Assembly: GCA_965112735.1 (NCBI GenBank)
Contig: OZ218950.1
Coordinates: 2,728,001-2,792,000 of the forward strand
Reading direction: 5' to 3'
Length of the DNA stretch: 64,000 nucleotides
From: Phaeosaccion multiseriatum
Taxonomy: Eukaryota; Ochrophyta, other classes
The notes under the pieces were generated by a model. It was not told the origin of the DNA. It searched no databases and saw nothing but the letters and a program-made list of their open reading frames with translations. The translations under genes were made by a program, and so were the position numbers. Position 1 is the first letter of the stretch. The number at the start of each line of letters is the position of its first letter. This document shows positions 1-11,130 of the stretch, piece by piece.

Positions 1-49
1 TACCCTCGGGGAACAATTCAGGCTCAACTCAAAAAGGGGAATGGGTCTT

Positions 50-220
50 GGTATTGGGTACCCAATGCCAAACAAGAGCAGTGTAGATCAGTGTTCCCCC
101 CCCCCAAAAAGAGACATGACCGACCCACACACCGAACCCAATGCCGATGCCCAATACCGATACCCAATGTCCAATAAAGGTACCTAATATCCAGTACCCA
201 ATACCGATGCCCAATACTAG
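50..220. repeat. degenerate minisatellite in a helicase intron
   Basis: The segment is built from imperfect copies of a 10-12 nt unit resembling CCAATACCGATGCC, alternating with CCCAATG and TACCCAAT variants. It lies in the intron (1-267) that follows the last visible exon of the helicase gene on the - strand. Apparent reading frames through it encode only GIGYW-type repeats and are rejected as genes. Confidence 0.7.
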
Positions 221-267
221 GCACTGCACTCTCTCCCAGGCACAGTAAAAACAAACTGCAAACTGAC

Positions 268-1159
268 CTGCACGTTGGAGCTTTCCGGGTCGAGCTGCAT
301 GATGACGGGCAGCAAAAAGGCGAGCGTCTTCCCCGAGCCCGTATGCGCATGAATGATAACATCCTTCGCCTCACCCCCCTCCTTCAGCACCCCCAGGGTG
401 GCATTCAAGGCCCCTGCCTGGACGAAAGTTGGATCCTGGACACCCATTGCCTCCATGTTCTCCAGCACCACGTCCTTATCCACTCCAAGGTCTTTGAAGG
501 AAGCTCCCTTGTACGGTTCGGCAGGTTCAATGTCGTCGATACTCAGCGTCTCCACATACGTCACGGTGAATTTGTCATCATCCCTCTCCTCCCCTACTCG
601 CATGTCTCGCTGCTGCGGCTGCGACGCGCCCCCCTTGGTCTTGCTCTTCCTGCCGCCCTGATCCGTCTCCACCCTCCCCTCTCCATCCTTCTGCGCCTTC
701 TCCGCACGGGCAAGGGCATCGCGCATCTTCCTCTCCCTCACCACCTCTCCACTCGCTCCTCTCCCCAACGCTTCATCCGCCTCAACCCCTTCGTCCTCCC
801 ACTCTTCCTCCTCACCCCCACCGGCCCCCGGCCTCCGTAGCCGGAAGCCCCCTTGCTCTGCCTCCTTCACCACCGCCGCCATCTCCCTACTTTTCATCCT
901 TCTCATCTGCTCCTCCTCCGTCAATTCCTGTCCGTCCTCCCCCCTCTCGATAATGTCCAAACCCCTCTCCTCAGCCTCGTCCTCCTCGGTGCCGGTGCCC
1001 CACTTGATGCGTTGCTCTCTCTCCAACGCCCTCTGAAGAGCCTCCACGTCATACAAGTCTTCTCCCTCTCTTAGCACCTCCTCTCCCTCAGGCACTATCA
1101 TCAAGTCTTCTTCATCGTCGTCGTAATAGTCAACCTCCGTCCGCTTCTTCCTCTGAAAG

Positions 1160-1224
<65 letters not shown>

Positions 1225-3740
1225 AAAGAGGGTGGGGGTGGGCAAGTAAGCGCCTTCAACGCATTCACTTTCAGAACAAAAACCAAACAAAAAGGCACGC
1301 CTGCTGCTACTCGCTCACTCGCTCACTCAAGTCACTCCTTCCCTCCCTCTCTCTCTTTCTCCCTCCCTCCCTCCCTCCCTCCCTCCCTCACCTTCTCTCC
1401 GAACTTCTGCCTGCCTCTGGCCTCAAGCTCCTCCAAACTGTCCCCAAGAACGTCGGGGTCGACAAAGTCCGGCAGGGGCCGACTGAGCATGGTGTGCTCC
1501 CTCCTTGCACGAGAGGCCCCACCCGACTTCTTGGCCGGCGCGGGCAGCCCTTCCGTGTTCCACCCACTCCCCAATGAGGCGGCAGTCACCAGCTCCTCCT
1601 CCATCCCTTCCTCCTCCTCGTCGTCCTCCTCGTAATCCTGTGCATCAAAGTAGCTATCCTCCTCCTCCTCCTCCTCCTCCTCCTCATCGTCGTCGTCATA
1701 GTAGTCGGTCTCGTCGATCTTGATCTCGTCGACAAAGACCTGGTCAAGGGCCTCCTTCTCGTCCTCTTCTTCTTCTTGTTCCTCGGTCGCTTGTTCCTTG
1801 AGAGCGTTCCCCTTCAAAGTATCGCTTCCGCGGGCCACCACACCCGTACCAAGGTTCCAGTCCCCACTTCCAAAGTCGATATCAACAGAGTCAAACTCGA
1901 TGTTACCTTCGTCGTAGTCGACTTCTCCATCCTCCGTCATCATCAGCGGGGCAATCACCGCTCCCTCCTCCCCCTCCTCGCCCTCCTCATCCTCCTCCTC
2001 GCCGAGCCCCTCGCCGAGCTGAGGCTGATGCTGAGGGCCCAGCCGCATGCTCGCCTCTTGCATACCTTCCTCCTCCTCCTCCTCCTCCTCTGCCTGTGCG
2101 GCCGAAGACCAAGAAGAAGAAGGAACAGCCGCACCACCCCAGCTACCGCCCCCCTCTTCTCCTCTTCCCTGCGTGCCTTTACTCTCCTCCTTCTTGTGCT
2201 TGTTCTGCTTCTTCTTCCTCTTCTTGTCTACCTTTCGTGTAGTACCCCGTAGACTTGCCCATGCCCCCCCCCCCCCTCCTCCTCCTCCTCCTCCTCCTCC
2301 TCCCCATCCTCCCTCTTCGCCTCCTCCGTCCGGAGCTCTCTCCACCCCCAAGACCACCACACCGCTGTCCACTCTCTGCCACCTCTTGCCGAGGTTCTGT
2401 GGGGCGGCATTCTTTTCTTCCTCCGCCTTCTTCTCCTTGTACGCCCTCGGCACCTTCCAGGCTGGCAGCCTCGCACTCCCCTCCTGCTCCGGCTCGGGGG
2501 CTCTGAAATCATCGCTCAGCCAGGCCTTGGATCCACCCGTCTTCTCGCGCCACTCTCCCTCAAAGTTCGACCCCCCTCCTCCTCCCCTGCCCCCCGGGAA
2601 AGCCCTGGTATCCCCACCCCTGCCTCCCCTCCCTCTACCCACAAATCCTCTGTCCTCTGCCTGTGTATTTCCTCCGTACTTGCCCTGAAAGTCGCTCCCT
2701 CCTCGCCCTCCTTGCCCTCCTCGCCCCCCTCCTCGCCCCCCTCCACGTCCCCCATCTCTGCCCCCCCGCCCCCCTCGCCCCCTCCCTCCCCCTCTCCCTC
2801 GACTGCCATATCCTTGACTGCCCGAGTCATCATCATATCCCCGGCTGCCCGGTCGTGGCGATGACATGATTTCGAAGCCTGAATCACCACCTTCGTTGCT
2901 AAAGCCACTATTGTCTTGCTGCCCTCGCACCTCAAAACCGGAGCCAACAACCTCGAAGCCTGAGTCAACAACATCAAAGCCACTGTCTTGCTGTTCCTGC
3001 CTCCCTGCTCGACGAGAAGGAGGCGGACTCCGCACCTCAAACCCACTGGAAATGCTGCTGTCGTTGCTGTCCCCTGCATCCCCTCCTCCCGTCTTCTCCC
3101 TCGAGCTCCAAAAGTCTTCCTCCATTTCGCGATAGGCATCAAAGTTATTTTGCCTCCTCCCCCCCCCTCCTCCTCCTCCTCCTCGCCCTCGACCACCTCT
3201 ATCAAATCTCTGGCCTCCTCGGCCTCCTCGTCCTCGTCCTCCTCCTCCGTCTTCTCCTCTCCAGCCTCCTCCACCTCTGCCCCCACCCCTTCCACCCTCA
3301 CCATCCCCACCTCCTCTTCCTCTTCCACCTCCTCTTCCTCCATCACCACCATCACCCGGAGGCCCGGAGCCTCGCTCAAAGTACTCTTCCCAGTTTCCAG
3401 CCATCCTCCGGGTCACCGCTACCCGATCACGCCCCTCCTTCGAAACTTTCAGCACGCCCCTCGAGGCACCCTTCAGCCCATGCCGCGCAGTCCCCACCCC
3501 AAGGCTGTTGCCTCCTCCACCAACAGCCACACCGCCGCCAGCCCAAGCCTCAGCCCCTCCTAAGCACAGGGCCGTCAGGGCAGCAGCAGCGGCAGCTCTC
3601 CACACAACCACCTGCTGCTGCTGCTGCTGCTGCTCCTGCCTCTGCTGACGTTTCCGCCGCCGCCGTAGCTGCTGCTGCTGCTGCTGCTGAGCTGACTCCA
3701 TGGTCTGTGTGGTTGGTGGCCCGGAAAGCGTATTTGCCAA
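268..3740 (-). CDS. DEAD-box ATP-dependent RNA helicase, N-terminal part (partial)
   Basis: Exons on the - strand: 3740-1392 and 1152-268. The junction keeps frame (FGEK to RKKR), and the second exon ends at a CAG|GTCAG donor, so the gene continues left of the window. The product would unwind or remodel RNA using ATP. Visible near residues 1000-1070 are a Q-motif region (FKDLG...PTFVQ) and motif I, AHTGSGKT; the DEAD box and later motifs are outside. The long N-terminus holds polyQ, then a hydrophobic run (ALTALCLGGAEAWAGG) that resembles a heterokont signal peptide with W at the cleavage site, then RGG-rich and acidic stretches. This suggests a plastid helicase, but targeting is inferred. 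A start at the second Met (MESAQQ) is also possible. The intron is a sense-strand CT microsatellite ending TTTCAG. Confidence 0.85.
1159..1220. repeat. (GA)n microsatellite, CT-rich on the sense strand
   Basis: A GA/GGA tract inside the helicase intron. On the coding (-) strand it reads CTCTCT and runs directly into the CTTTCAG acceptor, so it serves as the polypyrimidine tract. Confidence 0.85.
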
Positions 3741-3927
3741 GTCGGAGGACCAACGCGTGAGCTAATAAGCTGAAACTGTCTTTACTTTTGTACTTTTGTT
3801 TGACCTAGAAAAACCGCGCTAATCGTACCGCGCGCGCTAACCGCGCTCTTTGTCTTCTCCTTCACTCCCTCCCTTCTTCTCATCTCTTTCATCTCCATTC
3901 CATATTTCACACTACCGGGTTCGCACC
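3741..3927. promoter_or_regulatory. divergent intergenic region, likely bidirectional promoter
   Basis: 187 bp separate the start codons of the helicase (-) and the secreted-protein gene (+). The middle contains a GC-rich near-repeat (CCGCGCTAA twice, with CGCGCGCG between) that could be a shared control element. No TATA box is clear. The promoter role is inferred from position only. Confidence 0.4.
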
Positions 3928-4980
3928 ATGAGGAACGGGAAGATGGATTTGTCGTTGTCGCTCCTGTGTGTTCTTGTTGCCATGGCGGATGGTGCGGCGG
4001 GTGTTGCCCAGCGAGGTGGTGAGGTAATGAGCCATAGACAACCCGAGTCGAGCTTGCCGGTGTCGCGGCAGCAAGTGCAGCAGGAGGTGGCCCGCCAAGA
4101 AGCGTATCTGCAGCTGCTCAAGCAGCTGGATAATACCATCCAGCAAGTCGATCTTTTCTCGGAGAGGGAGCAGCAACATCAACGAGAGACCAAACAACAA
4201 CAGGATCAGGACGTCGGTGAAGTCCAAGCTGCGGACGACACCACCTCGGAGAGCGAGAGGAGGAGTGACACAGAAGACGCGGACGACGATTCGTGGTACT
4301 ACGCGGTATGGGACCAGCCATCGAGCAACTACAAATCGCCAGCTGCAAGCTCCACTGCTGCTGCAATTCCCCACCACCCAGACGAGAGAGTGCCTCTAAA
4401 GCACGAGAGCGAGGATGCCACCGCCGGTGCTGCTCTGGCTGAGAAAGGCTCGGGACTGATTGAATCCGGCTCCTGGTGGATGAAGCACTACTACCGCTAC
4501 AGCAGGTACTTTTGGCCCGAAGCAGACTACTCCTCTCACCCTGCCGAGGAGAGCAAAAAGACTGTGGCTACTGCAGCTGCTGCTGCTCAGTTTTCTAGGA
4601 GCTACTACAGCATCACCTTGTTCGACGACGACGAGTCCTCCTACACGGATGACCCAGAAGGACTCTACGCAGCACAAGATGCCGCGAGGGAGGGCGAGGA
4701 GGCCGTACAGGAGGCCGTGAAGAGTGCCGCTGCTGGTGGTACTGCCTCTATTGCTGTTTACGACATCGCAGGCTGGAGCTCGTATACGGACGACCCCAAG
4801 GAAGAGGAGGAGGAGGACACCGAGACAGCACCCTTGGTAGGCATGGTGGGAACGAGCGTGAGCAGTATGCTTAGCAGCGGCACTCCCAAGGGCGAGACGA
4901 CGGAGGGGGGCGCTGCGGCTGCCCCATCCATCAAGTTCTCCAGGCGTCGACATCTGAGGGGTTCCTTCCGACCCGTGTAA
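3928..4980 (+). CDS. small secreted protein of unknown function with SSYTDDP repeats
   Basis: A single-exon gene of 350 residues. I chose the ATG at 3928 because it gives a clean signal peptide (KMDLSLSLLCVLVAMADGAA, cleavage near residues 20-24). The in-frame ATG at 3850 would put a charged leader in front of it. Residues about 40-100 are Gln/Glu-rich and could form a coiled coil (REQQHQRETKQQQDQ). The motif SSYTDDP occurs twice (ESSYTDDPEG and WSSYTDDPKE), each in an acidic, Tyr-rich context, and WYYAVWDQ and WWMKHYYRYSRYFWP add aromatic patches. I recognise no family. Secretion or delivery to the periplastid space is inferred from the signal peptide alone. Confidence 0.65.
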   Translation: MRNGKMDLSLSLLCVLVAMADGAAGVAQRGGEVMSHRQPESSLPVSRQQVQQEVARQEAYLQLLKQLDNTIQQVDLFSEREQQHQRETKQQQDQDVGEVQAADDTTSESERRSDTEDADDDSWYYAVWDQPSSNYKSPAASSTAAAIPHHPDERVPLKHESEDATAGAALAEKGSGLIESGSWWMKHYYRYSRYFWPEADYSSHPAEESKKTVATAAAAAQFSRSYYSITLFDDDESSYTDDPEGLYAAQDAAREGEEAVQEAVKSAAAGGTASIAVYDIAGWSSYTDDPKEEEEEDTETAPLVGMVGTSVSSMLSSGTPKGETTEGGAAAAPSIKFSRRRHLRGSFRPV

Positions 4981-5152
4981 TGATGTAGCTGACCTTAGCT
5001 GTACTGCGCAGGTCTGCCAACACAGCTTCGCTGCTGGGGTGGGGAGAGTGAAGAGTGTATATACGAAACTATTCTCACATGGATTTACCTTCGGACTTGT
5101 CTCGTGGGGGGTCGAGTAGAGGAGGTGGGGAGGTGCAAGGGGGGAGGGAGGA

Positions 5153-5232
<80 letters not shown>

Positions 5233-5809
5233 CGGCTGCTTGCATGCTTTTGGAAACAAGCGTAGAAGGAAGAGTTGCAGAGTCAGCATTGTCGCTGTCG
5301 AAACTCGTTAATACATACACATAGGATTGTATATATATGCGAGGCGCCCCCAGGGGCCGAGGGAAGGTGCGGCAAGTGTCAATGAAATAGTCTGTATTGT
5401 ATTGCATAGTAAAGCAAAGTACTACAAGTAGGAAGTGTGTGGTGGTTGGTTGGTTGGTTGGTTGGTTGGGCGCAGTGAGGCGACCCTGCTCAACCAATCA
5501 ATCCATTATTCTAATTAGAGAAAGCAATTGAGAGAGAGAGAGAGAGAGCGAGAGATAGAGTCGAGCGAGGCCATCACAAATCGACTGAAGGACCCCCTGT
5601 CTACGCTTTCTACTGCATCGCTCTCTCTCGCTCTCTCTCTCTCTCTGTGGCCGTCAGCAGTAGTACCACCAACCAGATTCTGGCGTGCTTTCGACAACAC
5701 ACTACTTACCGCCTCTGCCCCTGGCCGCTGTCACGCCAAGAGGAAGGAGGAGAAGGGGAGCTGGAGCTCTCGTTCGTTCGTTCGTTGGTTCGTCCGTTTG
5801 TTCGTTGGT
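4981..5809. other. tail-to-tail intergenic region with simple repeats
   Basis: This holds the 3' flanks of the secreted-protein gene (+) and the TPR gene (-). It contains a (CA)n tract, a TTGG array (about 5441-5470), a GA run (5528-5560), a CT run (about 5621-5646) and a TTCG/TTGG run (5770-5812). No gene is supported here. Confidence 0.7.
5154..5231. repeat. (CA)n microsatellite
   Basis: About 39 uninterrupted CA dinucleotides lie between the two convergent genes. Confidence 0.95.
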
Positions 5810-8655
5810 TCACAGCTCCAAGTGCAGCATGCTCATAGACAGCTCCGATGGCAGCTGAAGCACCTTCATGCCCTCCGCCTCCGCCTCTCGGTCCAAGGCC
5901 TCCACCCTCCTCTCCAGGCCCTTTGCCTCCTCTCCCCGCTTATCCCACTCCTGCAGCAGCTCTGCATACCCTTGCAAGGCCTCCCTGAGCATGTAGTAAT
6001 GCGATGGAGATGCCAAGCCTGCCAGTACACCCTCTCTGCTGCCGCTGCTACTACTACTACTACTACTGCTGCTGCTGCTTGCTTTTCCTTGTAGCTTGTC
6101 CAGCGCCGAGCGGTACAGCCCCTCAGATGTGACCGGCTGCGCAGTAAGGTGGTAGCTGCGAGCCAGCAGCGCCAGAGAGTGACCAACCAGAGCGTCGCCA
6201 ACAAAGACGGGGTTTACAGGGGAAGGGGGAGAGGAGAACTTCTCTTGCATCTTCAGAGCCTTCGTCAAGTCGTCCACACAGGACTGCATCGCTTCTTTTG
6301 CGTCGTTACCGCCTCCTTTCTCTCCTCCTCCTCCTCCTCCTCCCCCACCCTCCGCCGCCACCGCCGCCGCCGCCGCTGCAGCTTCTGCCGCTTTGGCAAC
6401 ACTGCCGATCTTCCTGAGCTTCGCCTCCGCCGCGCTGCTGAGGATGGCAGCGTACGCCAGCTGCTCCTCCCTCCTTGCCACAACCTTGTCACTAAGTCCA
6501 TCACCCCCATCTCCCCCCCCCTCCCCCTCCCCCTCCTCTTGTGCGTCCTCCTCCTCCACTGCCCCCTTGGCGAGGGCCTTGGCCTCCTTCCAGTACTCAA
6601 GCGCCTCTCTCTCCCCCTCCGCCCCTCCCCCTCCCCCTCCCTCCCACAAGTGCCACACAGCAAGCGAAGAGAGACCCAAGGCCTTGACGTGTTGTCGTGG
6701 CGTTTGTTGTCATCACACAGGACCGGAGGGGGGTGGGGCGGGAGGGTGGCACAACAAGTCAGGGGTAATACAAGGCCAGTCACGCCAATATCGCCAGTAA
6801 CCGTCCGATGAGCCCCGCGTCGATCGAAGAAGCAACGGACAACGGAGAAAGGACAGGCCAGCAGGGAGGGGGAGGAGCGCGAGTAAAAACTCAGCAAGTA
6901 ACGCTTCCTTCCTTCCCCTCTTGCCTTCCCACGAAGCATGGCACAGCACCAAGAGAGCCCCGCTTCGCAGCCCCCCCACCCGACCCGGTCCATAGCCCTA
7001 CCATAGCCTCGGAAATTTCTTCTCTCTCTCTGTCTCCCTCTCTCTCTTATCTCTCTCTCTCTCCCTCGTCTCTCTCCCCTCACCTGGTCTTTCGCATTGC
7101 CCCCTAGCCGGGCAGCCCGTAGGAGGCACGTTTCGGCCTCCTCCGCTTCTCCTGCCAGAAGGTGCGCCACACCAGTGTAGCGAAGAGCCACAGCAAGCAG
7201 CGCCGTGTCCGGTGTGACGTCATCCAGAGACTCACATGCAGTCACCTGCTAGGGGAGGGGAGGGGATGGGAGGGGAGAGAGCGAGAGAGAGAGACCGAGA
7301 GCCAGAGACCGAGAGACAGAGAATGAGAATAAGAGAGAAAGAGAGAGGGAGCACACACACACAGAGAGAGATAGAGAGAGGGAGCACAGAGAGAGAGGGG
7401 GGGTGCGGGGGTGGGATGGAGCAACGCGGTTGGTGCTCGGACGGACGCAGGCGAGGGAGAGGGAGACGGACGACTTCCAAGCCGGGGGGGGGGGGAGGGG
7501 GGGGGGCACTAGGCGGCCCAATCCATTGACTGCGGCTGCTTGGTACCTCACCCTCACCCTCACGCCCACCCCCACCACCACCACCCTCCTCGCTATGGTC
7601 CAACGCACCGCCTCACTGCTTGTCTGCAGGCCTTGCTCGACTTCACCCAGGAAGAGGTGCGTTCGGCATAGGAGGAGCTGTACGGGGAGGGTTTCTCCGG
7701 GGGGGCGGGCTGCTCTGCGCACAGAGGCGAGGAGGGCGGTGAGCGTCGCCTTGGCGGCCTTGAGCTGCAGAGAGGAGTATTGAGCCTGTGCTAGTCTGGG
7801 GGAGGGGGATGGGGGGTGAGGGCAGGGGGGTGCGGGGGGGGGTAGGAGGTGATTGTCAGATGGACGACAGGTGCTGTGAATGGAGAAGGAAGAGAGGGCG
7901 GGTATGTAGAGGGGGGGGGGGTGGGGATGGGAATGCGAAATGCAATGGTGCGCAACAGAGAAGGGAGGGGTGTAGATGCAAAGGCCACCCACCCACTACG
8001 ACAAGGCGGAATGGATCGGAGCTCGGGGCTCCGATTGCTTAACGTAAGAGGGTTATAAATACACACACAAATATATGCATATATATACATATATACCACG
8101 CACACACGCGCGCGCATTAACTCACTTTCTCACGGCCGCCTGAGTCATGACGCTGTCCTCTCCCATGCTTGTCTTGCAGATGTCAACGGCCCTCTCCAGC
8201 AGAGGCACACCTCGTGCGTGCTGGCCCTCTCGTCCGAGCTCATCCGCACTCTGCACCTCTTGCAGGGACAGCAGCTGCAGCTCTGCATCAGCCCACGAGA
8301 CTTCGCTGGTGCTGCTACTGCTGTGGCTCTCTCTCCTGCAACTGCTAACGCTGCCAAAGCTCCGTGGCCGCCTCTTGCTTCCTTTGCTGCCGCTGCTTTC
8401 AAGCCCTGTGCCGATGGTGGGTGCGTATGCGCCCCCGCAGCTGCCGTTGTGAGGGCACCATGGTGAGGTAACACTACCTCGAGTCCGAGCAGTGCATCGC
8501 TGGGCAGAAAAGAAAAGTAGAGGAGAGGGAGGGGGGGTGGCATGTTAGCAAAGACTTTCTTCTTCTTCTTCTTCTTCTTTCTGCTGCTGCTGTTGCTGCT
8601 GCTGCTACTGATCCTGTCCTCTTACCAATACGATCGTCGTGAGAGCTCGCCTCAT
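5810..8655 (-). CDS. tetratricopeptide-repeat protein, probably mitochondrial
   Basis: Model: 8655-8626, 8499-8126, 7795-7609, 7248-7084, 6680-5810; all junctions keep frame. The first exon encodes only MRRALTTIVL and joins RCTARTRGS, giving an Arg/Ser-rich, acid-free N-terminus typical of a mitochondrial presequence. Exons 2-4 encode helix pairs of TPR type, for example the segment starting ADELGREGQHARGVPLLERA, and GVAHLLAGEAEEAETCLLRA. The last exon adds a Gly/Ala-rich linker, a Ser run and a helical C-terminus ending SMLHLEL. TPR arrays bind protein partners, and the partner here is unknown. Weak points are the donor after exon 3 (GCG|GTGCGT) and the acceptor AAG|GCC of the last exon, which has no strong pyrimidine tract. 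An upstream in-frame ATG (MEKRWSKN) would weaken the presequence. Confidence 0.7.
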
Positions 8656-8807
8656 GGTGGAGGGGTTGGTTGGAAAGATTTTTGGAGAACAAGAAGAAGC
8701 ATTGGAAGGAGGCAGATGAGGCAGTTTAAGTTTTAGGTTGGTGTTTTTGCTCCATCTTTTTTCCATCTCTTCGCTCTCTTGCAGCCAGAAGGGGAAGGAG
8801 GCGCGGC

Positions 8808-10666
8808 ATGCTTCACCCCGTGCATGTGCGGGTGACTCCTCTGGATGAGCAGCAGCCAAAACCTGAGAGACGGGCCGAGGAGGGAGGGAGAAGGAGGCGA
8901 AGGCCGTCCGGCATTGGCGGGGTGGCCCAGAGACTGCTATGGGTGCTCGTGCTTCTGCTCGCCATGGGCGTTCCCGATTTCGTGCTCGCGGTGGTATCCT
9001 CGGCAGCTCCGGTTGATTTGTATAAAGGTATACAGAGTGGGAAGGGGGGGGGTGATGAGCTAAGCTTCGCTGCTCCGATGCGCTCGGGGGGGTGGCAACA
9101 CTCGCACTCTTGATGTGTGCACTCACCTTCAGCGGACCCTCCTCCCTGTGTACCAATACCTCTTCGTACTTCTGCTGCCTCACGACCTCTCTTTCCCTCT
9201 CTCTCTCTCTCTCTCTCTCTCCGTTGCTCCGCTGCGCAAAGTGCTGGACCTGTCGCCAAATGCCACTCCCGAGCAAATCAAGAAGGCACATCGCACTGCA
9301 GTCTTGAAGTGGCACCCAGACAAGAACGCTGGGCCAGACAGGAAGAAGGCCGAGGAGAAGTTCAAAGAGGCACAGCAGGTGGGTTGTGGTTATGTTGGAC
9401 TGGAGTGTACTCTATCTTCCGTGAGAGAGGAGGACACTGGACTAATCGTACACTTCGCGCCTTTTGTCTCTCTTGGCCCCTCTCTCTTCTCTCGCTTAAC
9501 CACGACTACCGATGGCTCCATGGCTCTGTCTGTGGCTCATCCTCCTCCACTATGTACCATCAATGGCTTGTACTTACACTTGGCATCATCGGCTTATGGC
9601 TGGTCTGGTGCATAGGCCTACGAGACCCTCAGCGACCGGCGCGCCAGGGCAGACTATGACCTCTCGCGGAGGAGGGGGCGGATGTGGGATCCGACGGGGG
9701 GATCCCAGGGGGGGAATCCGTCGTCCGCAGGAGGGGGGCGGAGCGGGGAGGGCTGCTTCACAAGGCACACCAATGTCCTTCGAAGAGGCGTTTCAGAAGG
9801 CTTTCTTCAAGGAGGACTTCACCTGGCTGTTTCCAGAGCAGAGGAAGGGCGGAGGAGGCAAAACCACGACGGGCAGACGCTTTTGCAACCCCTTCACAGG
9901 CCAGACACACTATAGCAGAACGGCCGAGGGAGGTGGAGGAGGTGGAGTTAGCGGCGCCGGGCAAGCCAGTGAGCGACCCATGCCTTACCCCTTCAACAAG
10001 GAAAGGGCACATCTCGACGCAGTGACCTTCAACCTAAAGTGCACCTTGGAGGAGCTTTGTTCGGGCACCGTGAAGCAAATGAAGGTCAAGAACTCACCCT
10101 GGCAGCGCTGCGTGCAAGCGGCCAAGAACGGGCTGCTCTCAGACCTGCTTGCCGAGGCCGCTGTCCTGCTGACCTACGGCGTGTTTGTCGCTCGCTCGTC
10201 CGGCCTCAACGTCATCATGATACTCAAACGCCTCGGTACCGTGGGTGGCCTCTGGGGCGGTGGGCTTTTGTTCCTCGCGGCGGTGCTCTTTCAAGCTCAC
10301 CAGACCCTCCCCACCCTCCCCGAGGGGGTGTTCAATGTCAAGGTGACCCCGGGGTGGAAGGCCGGCACCAAGATTACGTACCGAAAGACGTCAGGGGCGG
10401 ATGTGGTGTTTGTGGTTTCCGAGCTGGAGCATGCCGTCTTTGAGCGAGAGGGGGACGACTTACATGTAACGGTTCGGGTCAAGAGGGCCAAAGCGAAGCG
10501 AGGGGGTGACGTTATGGTGCCAACGGTGGATCAGGGGCGACGGAAGGTGCAACTGCGGAAGGGGCAGGTGCGCGACGGTTACACCATGGCCATTGAGGGC
10601 TTGGGGATGCCCATCAAGGGGGGCCCAAAAAGAGGCAAACTACAGGTGCGCTTTGTCGTTCGATGA
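8808..10666 (+). CDS. membrane-anchored class II DnaJ (Hsp40) with TM hairpin in the substrate domain
   Basis: Model: 8808-9027, 9242-9378, 9616-9683, 9751-10666 (446 aa). An N-terminal signal or anchor (RLLWVLVLLLAMG, about residues 43-62) is followed by a J domain starting DLYK|VLDLSPNATPEQIKKA, with the HPD tripeptide (WHPDKN) that stimulates Hsp70 ATPase. The C-terminus matches DnaJB/Sis1 substrate-binding domains: CTLEELCSGTVKQMKV, then VKVTPGWKAGTKITYR, and the closing GLGMPIKGGPKRGKLQV. Two hydrophobic segments (LLAEAAVLLTYGVFVA and GGLWGGGLLFLAAVLF) interrupt the first half of this domain. The frame changes between 9616 and 9770. The only intron that restores it is 67 nt and G-rich (9684-9750), so a sequencing indel is the alternative. 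The start lies 152 bp from that of the TPR gene. Confidence 0.85.
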
Positions 10667-11130
10667 CAGCACCAGGACCACGACAGACGCACTACACTAC
10701 ATGCAGGGGAGGGCACATGACAAAAGGACAAGGACTGGAGAGGTGTCGGGGAGGGGAAGGGAAGGGAAGGGAAGGGAAGGGTAGGAGTTGGGTTCAAACC
10801 TTACTTTTAGAAATATACTTGCGTATCCCCCTTCCCCCCCCACATCACAGTTTTTTCAAATCATCTACTGTACTTGGTTCCTGCTGTCATATGTCATATG
10901 TGCAAATGTTAATAAATAGCACACAAGGCGAACATCGCATGGTACCTAATGTATGTGTAAGGACGTGTCCTATCCTTACGTAATGACATGTTCTGTCCTT
11001 ACGTACGGACATGTCCTGTCCTGTCCTATGCACCCAAGGGACTCTTGTGTCTCTTGTCTTCTCCCCCACGCACCCGACGTCCTCCCCACGCTGGCACGCC
11101 CTCTCCTGTCACTTCGGTTCCCATGTGTCC
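10667..11130. other. intergenic region with palindromic 'TCCTTACGTA' repeats
   Basis: This is the 3' flank of the DnaJ gene. It has a GGGAA run (10751-10781) and, at about 10953-11028, imperfect alternating copies of TCCTTACGTA and GGACATGTCC that can pair with one another (GTAAGGAC with GTCCTTAC). Possible hairpins are visible, but no gene is. Confidence 0.6.

Noticed and set aside
10785-10805. tRNA T-arm-like GGTTCAAACC
   Set aside because: The flanking bases do not form the T stem, and there is no matching acceptor or anticodon arm upstream.
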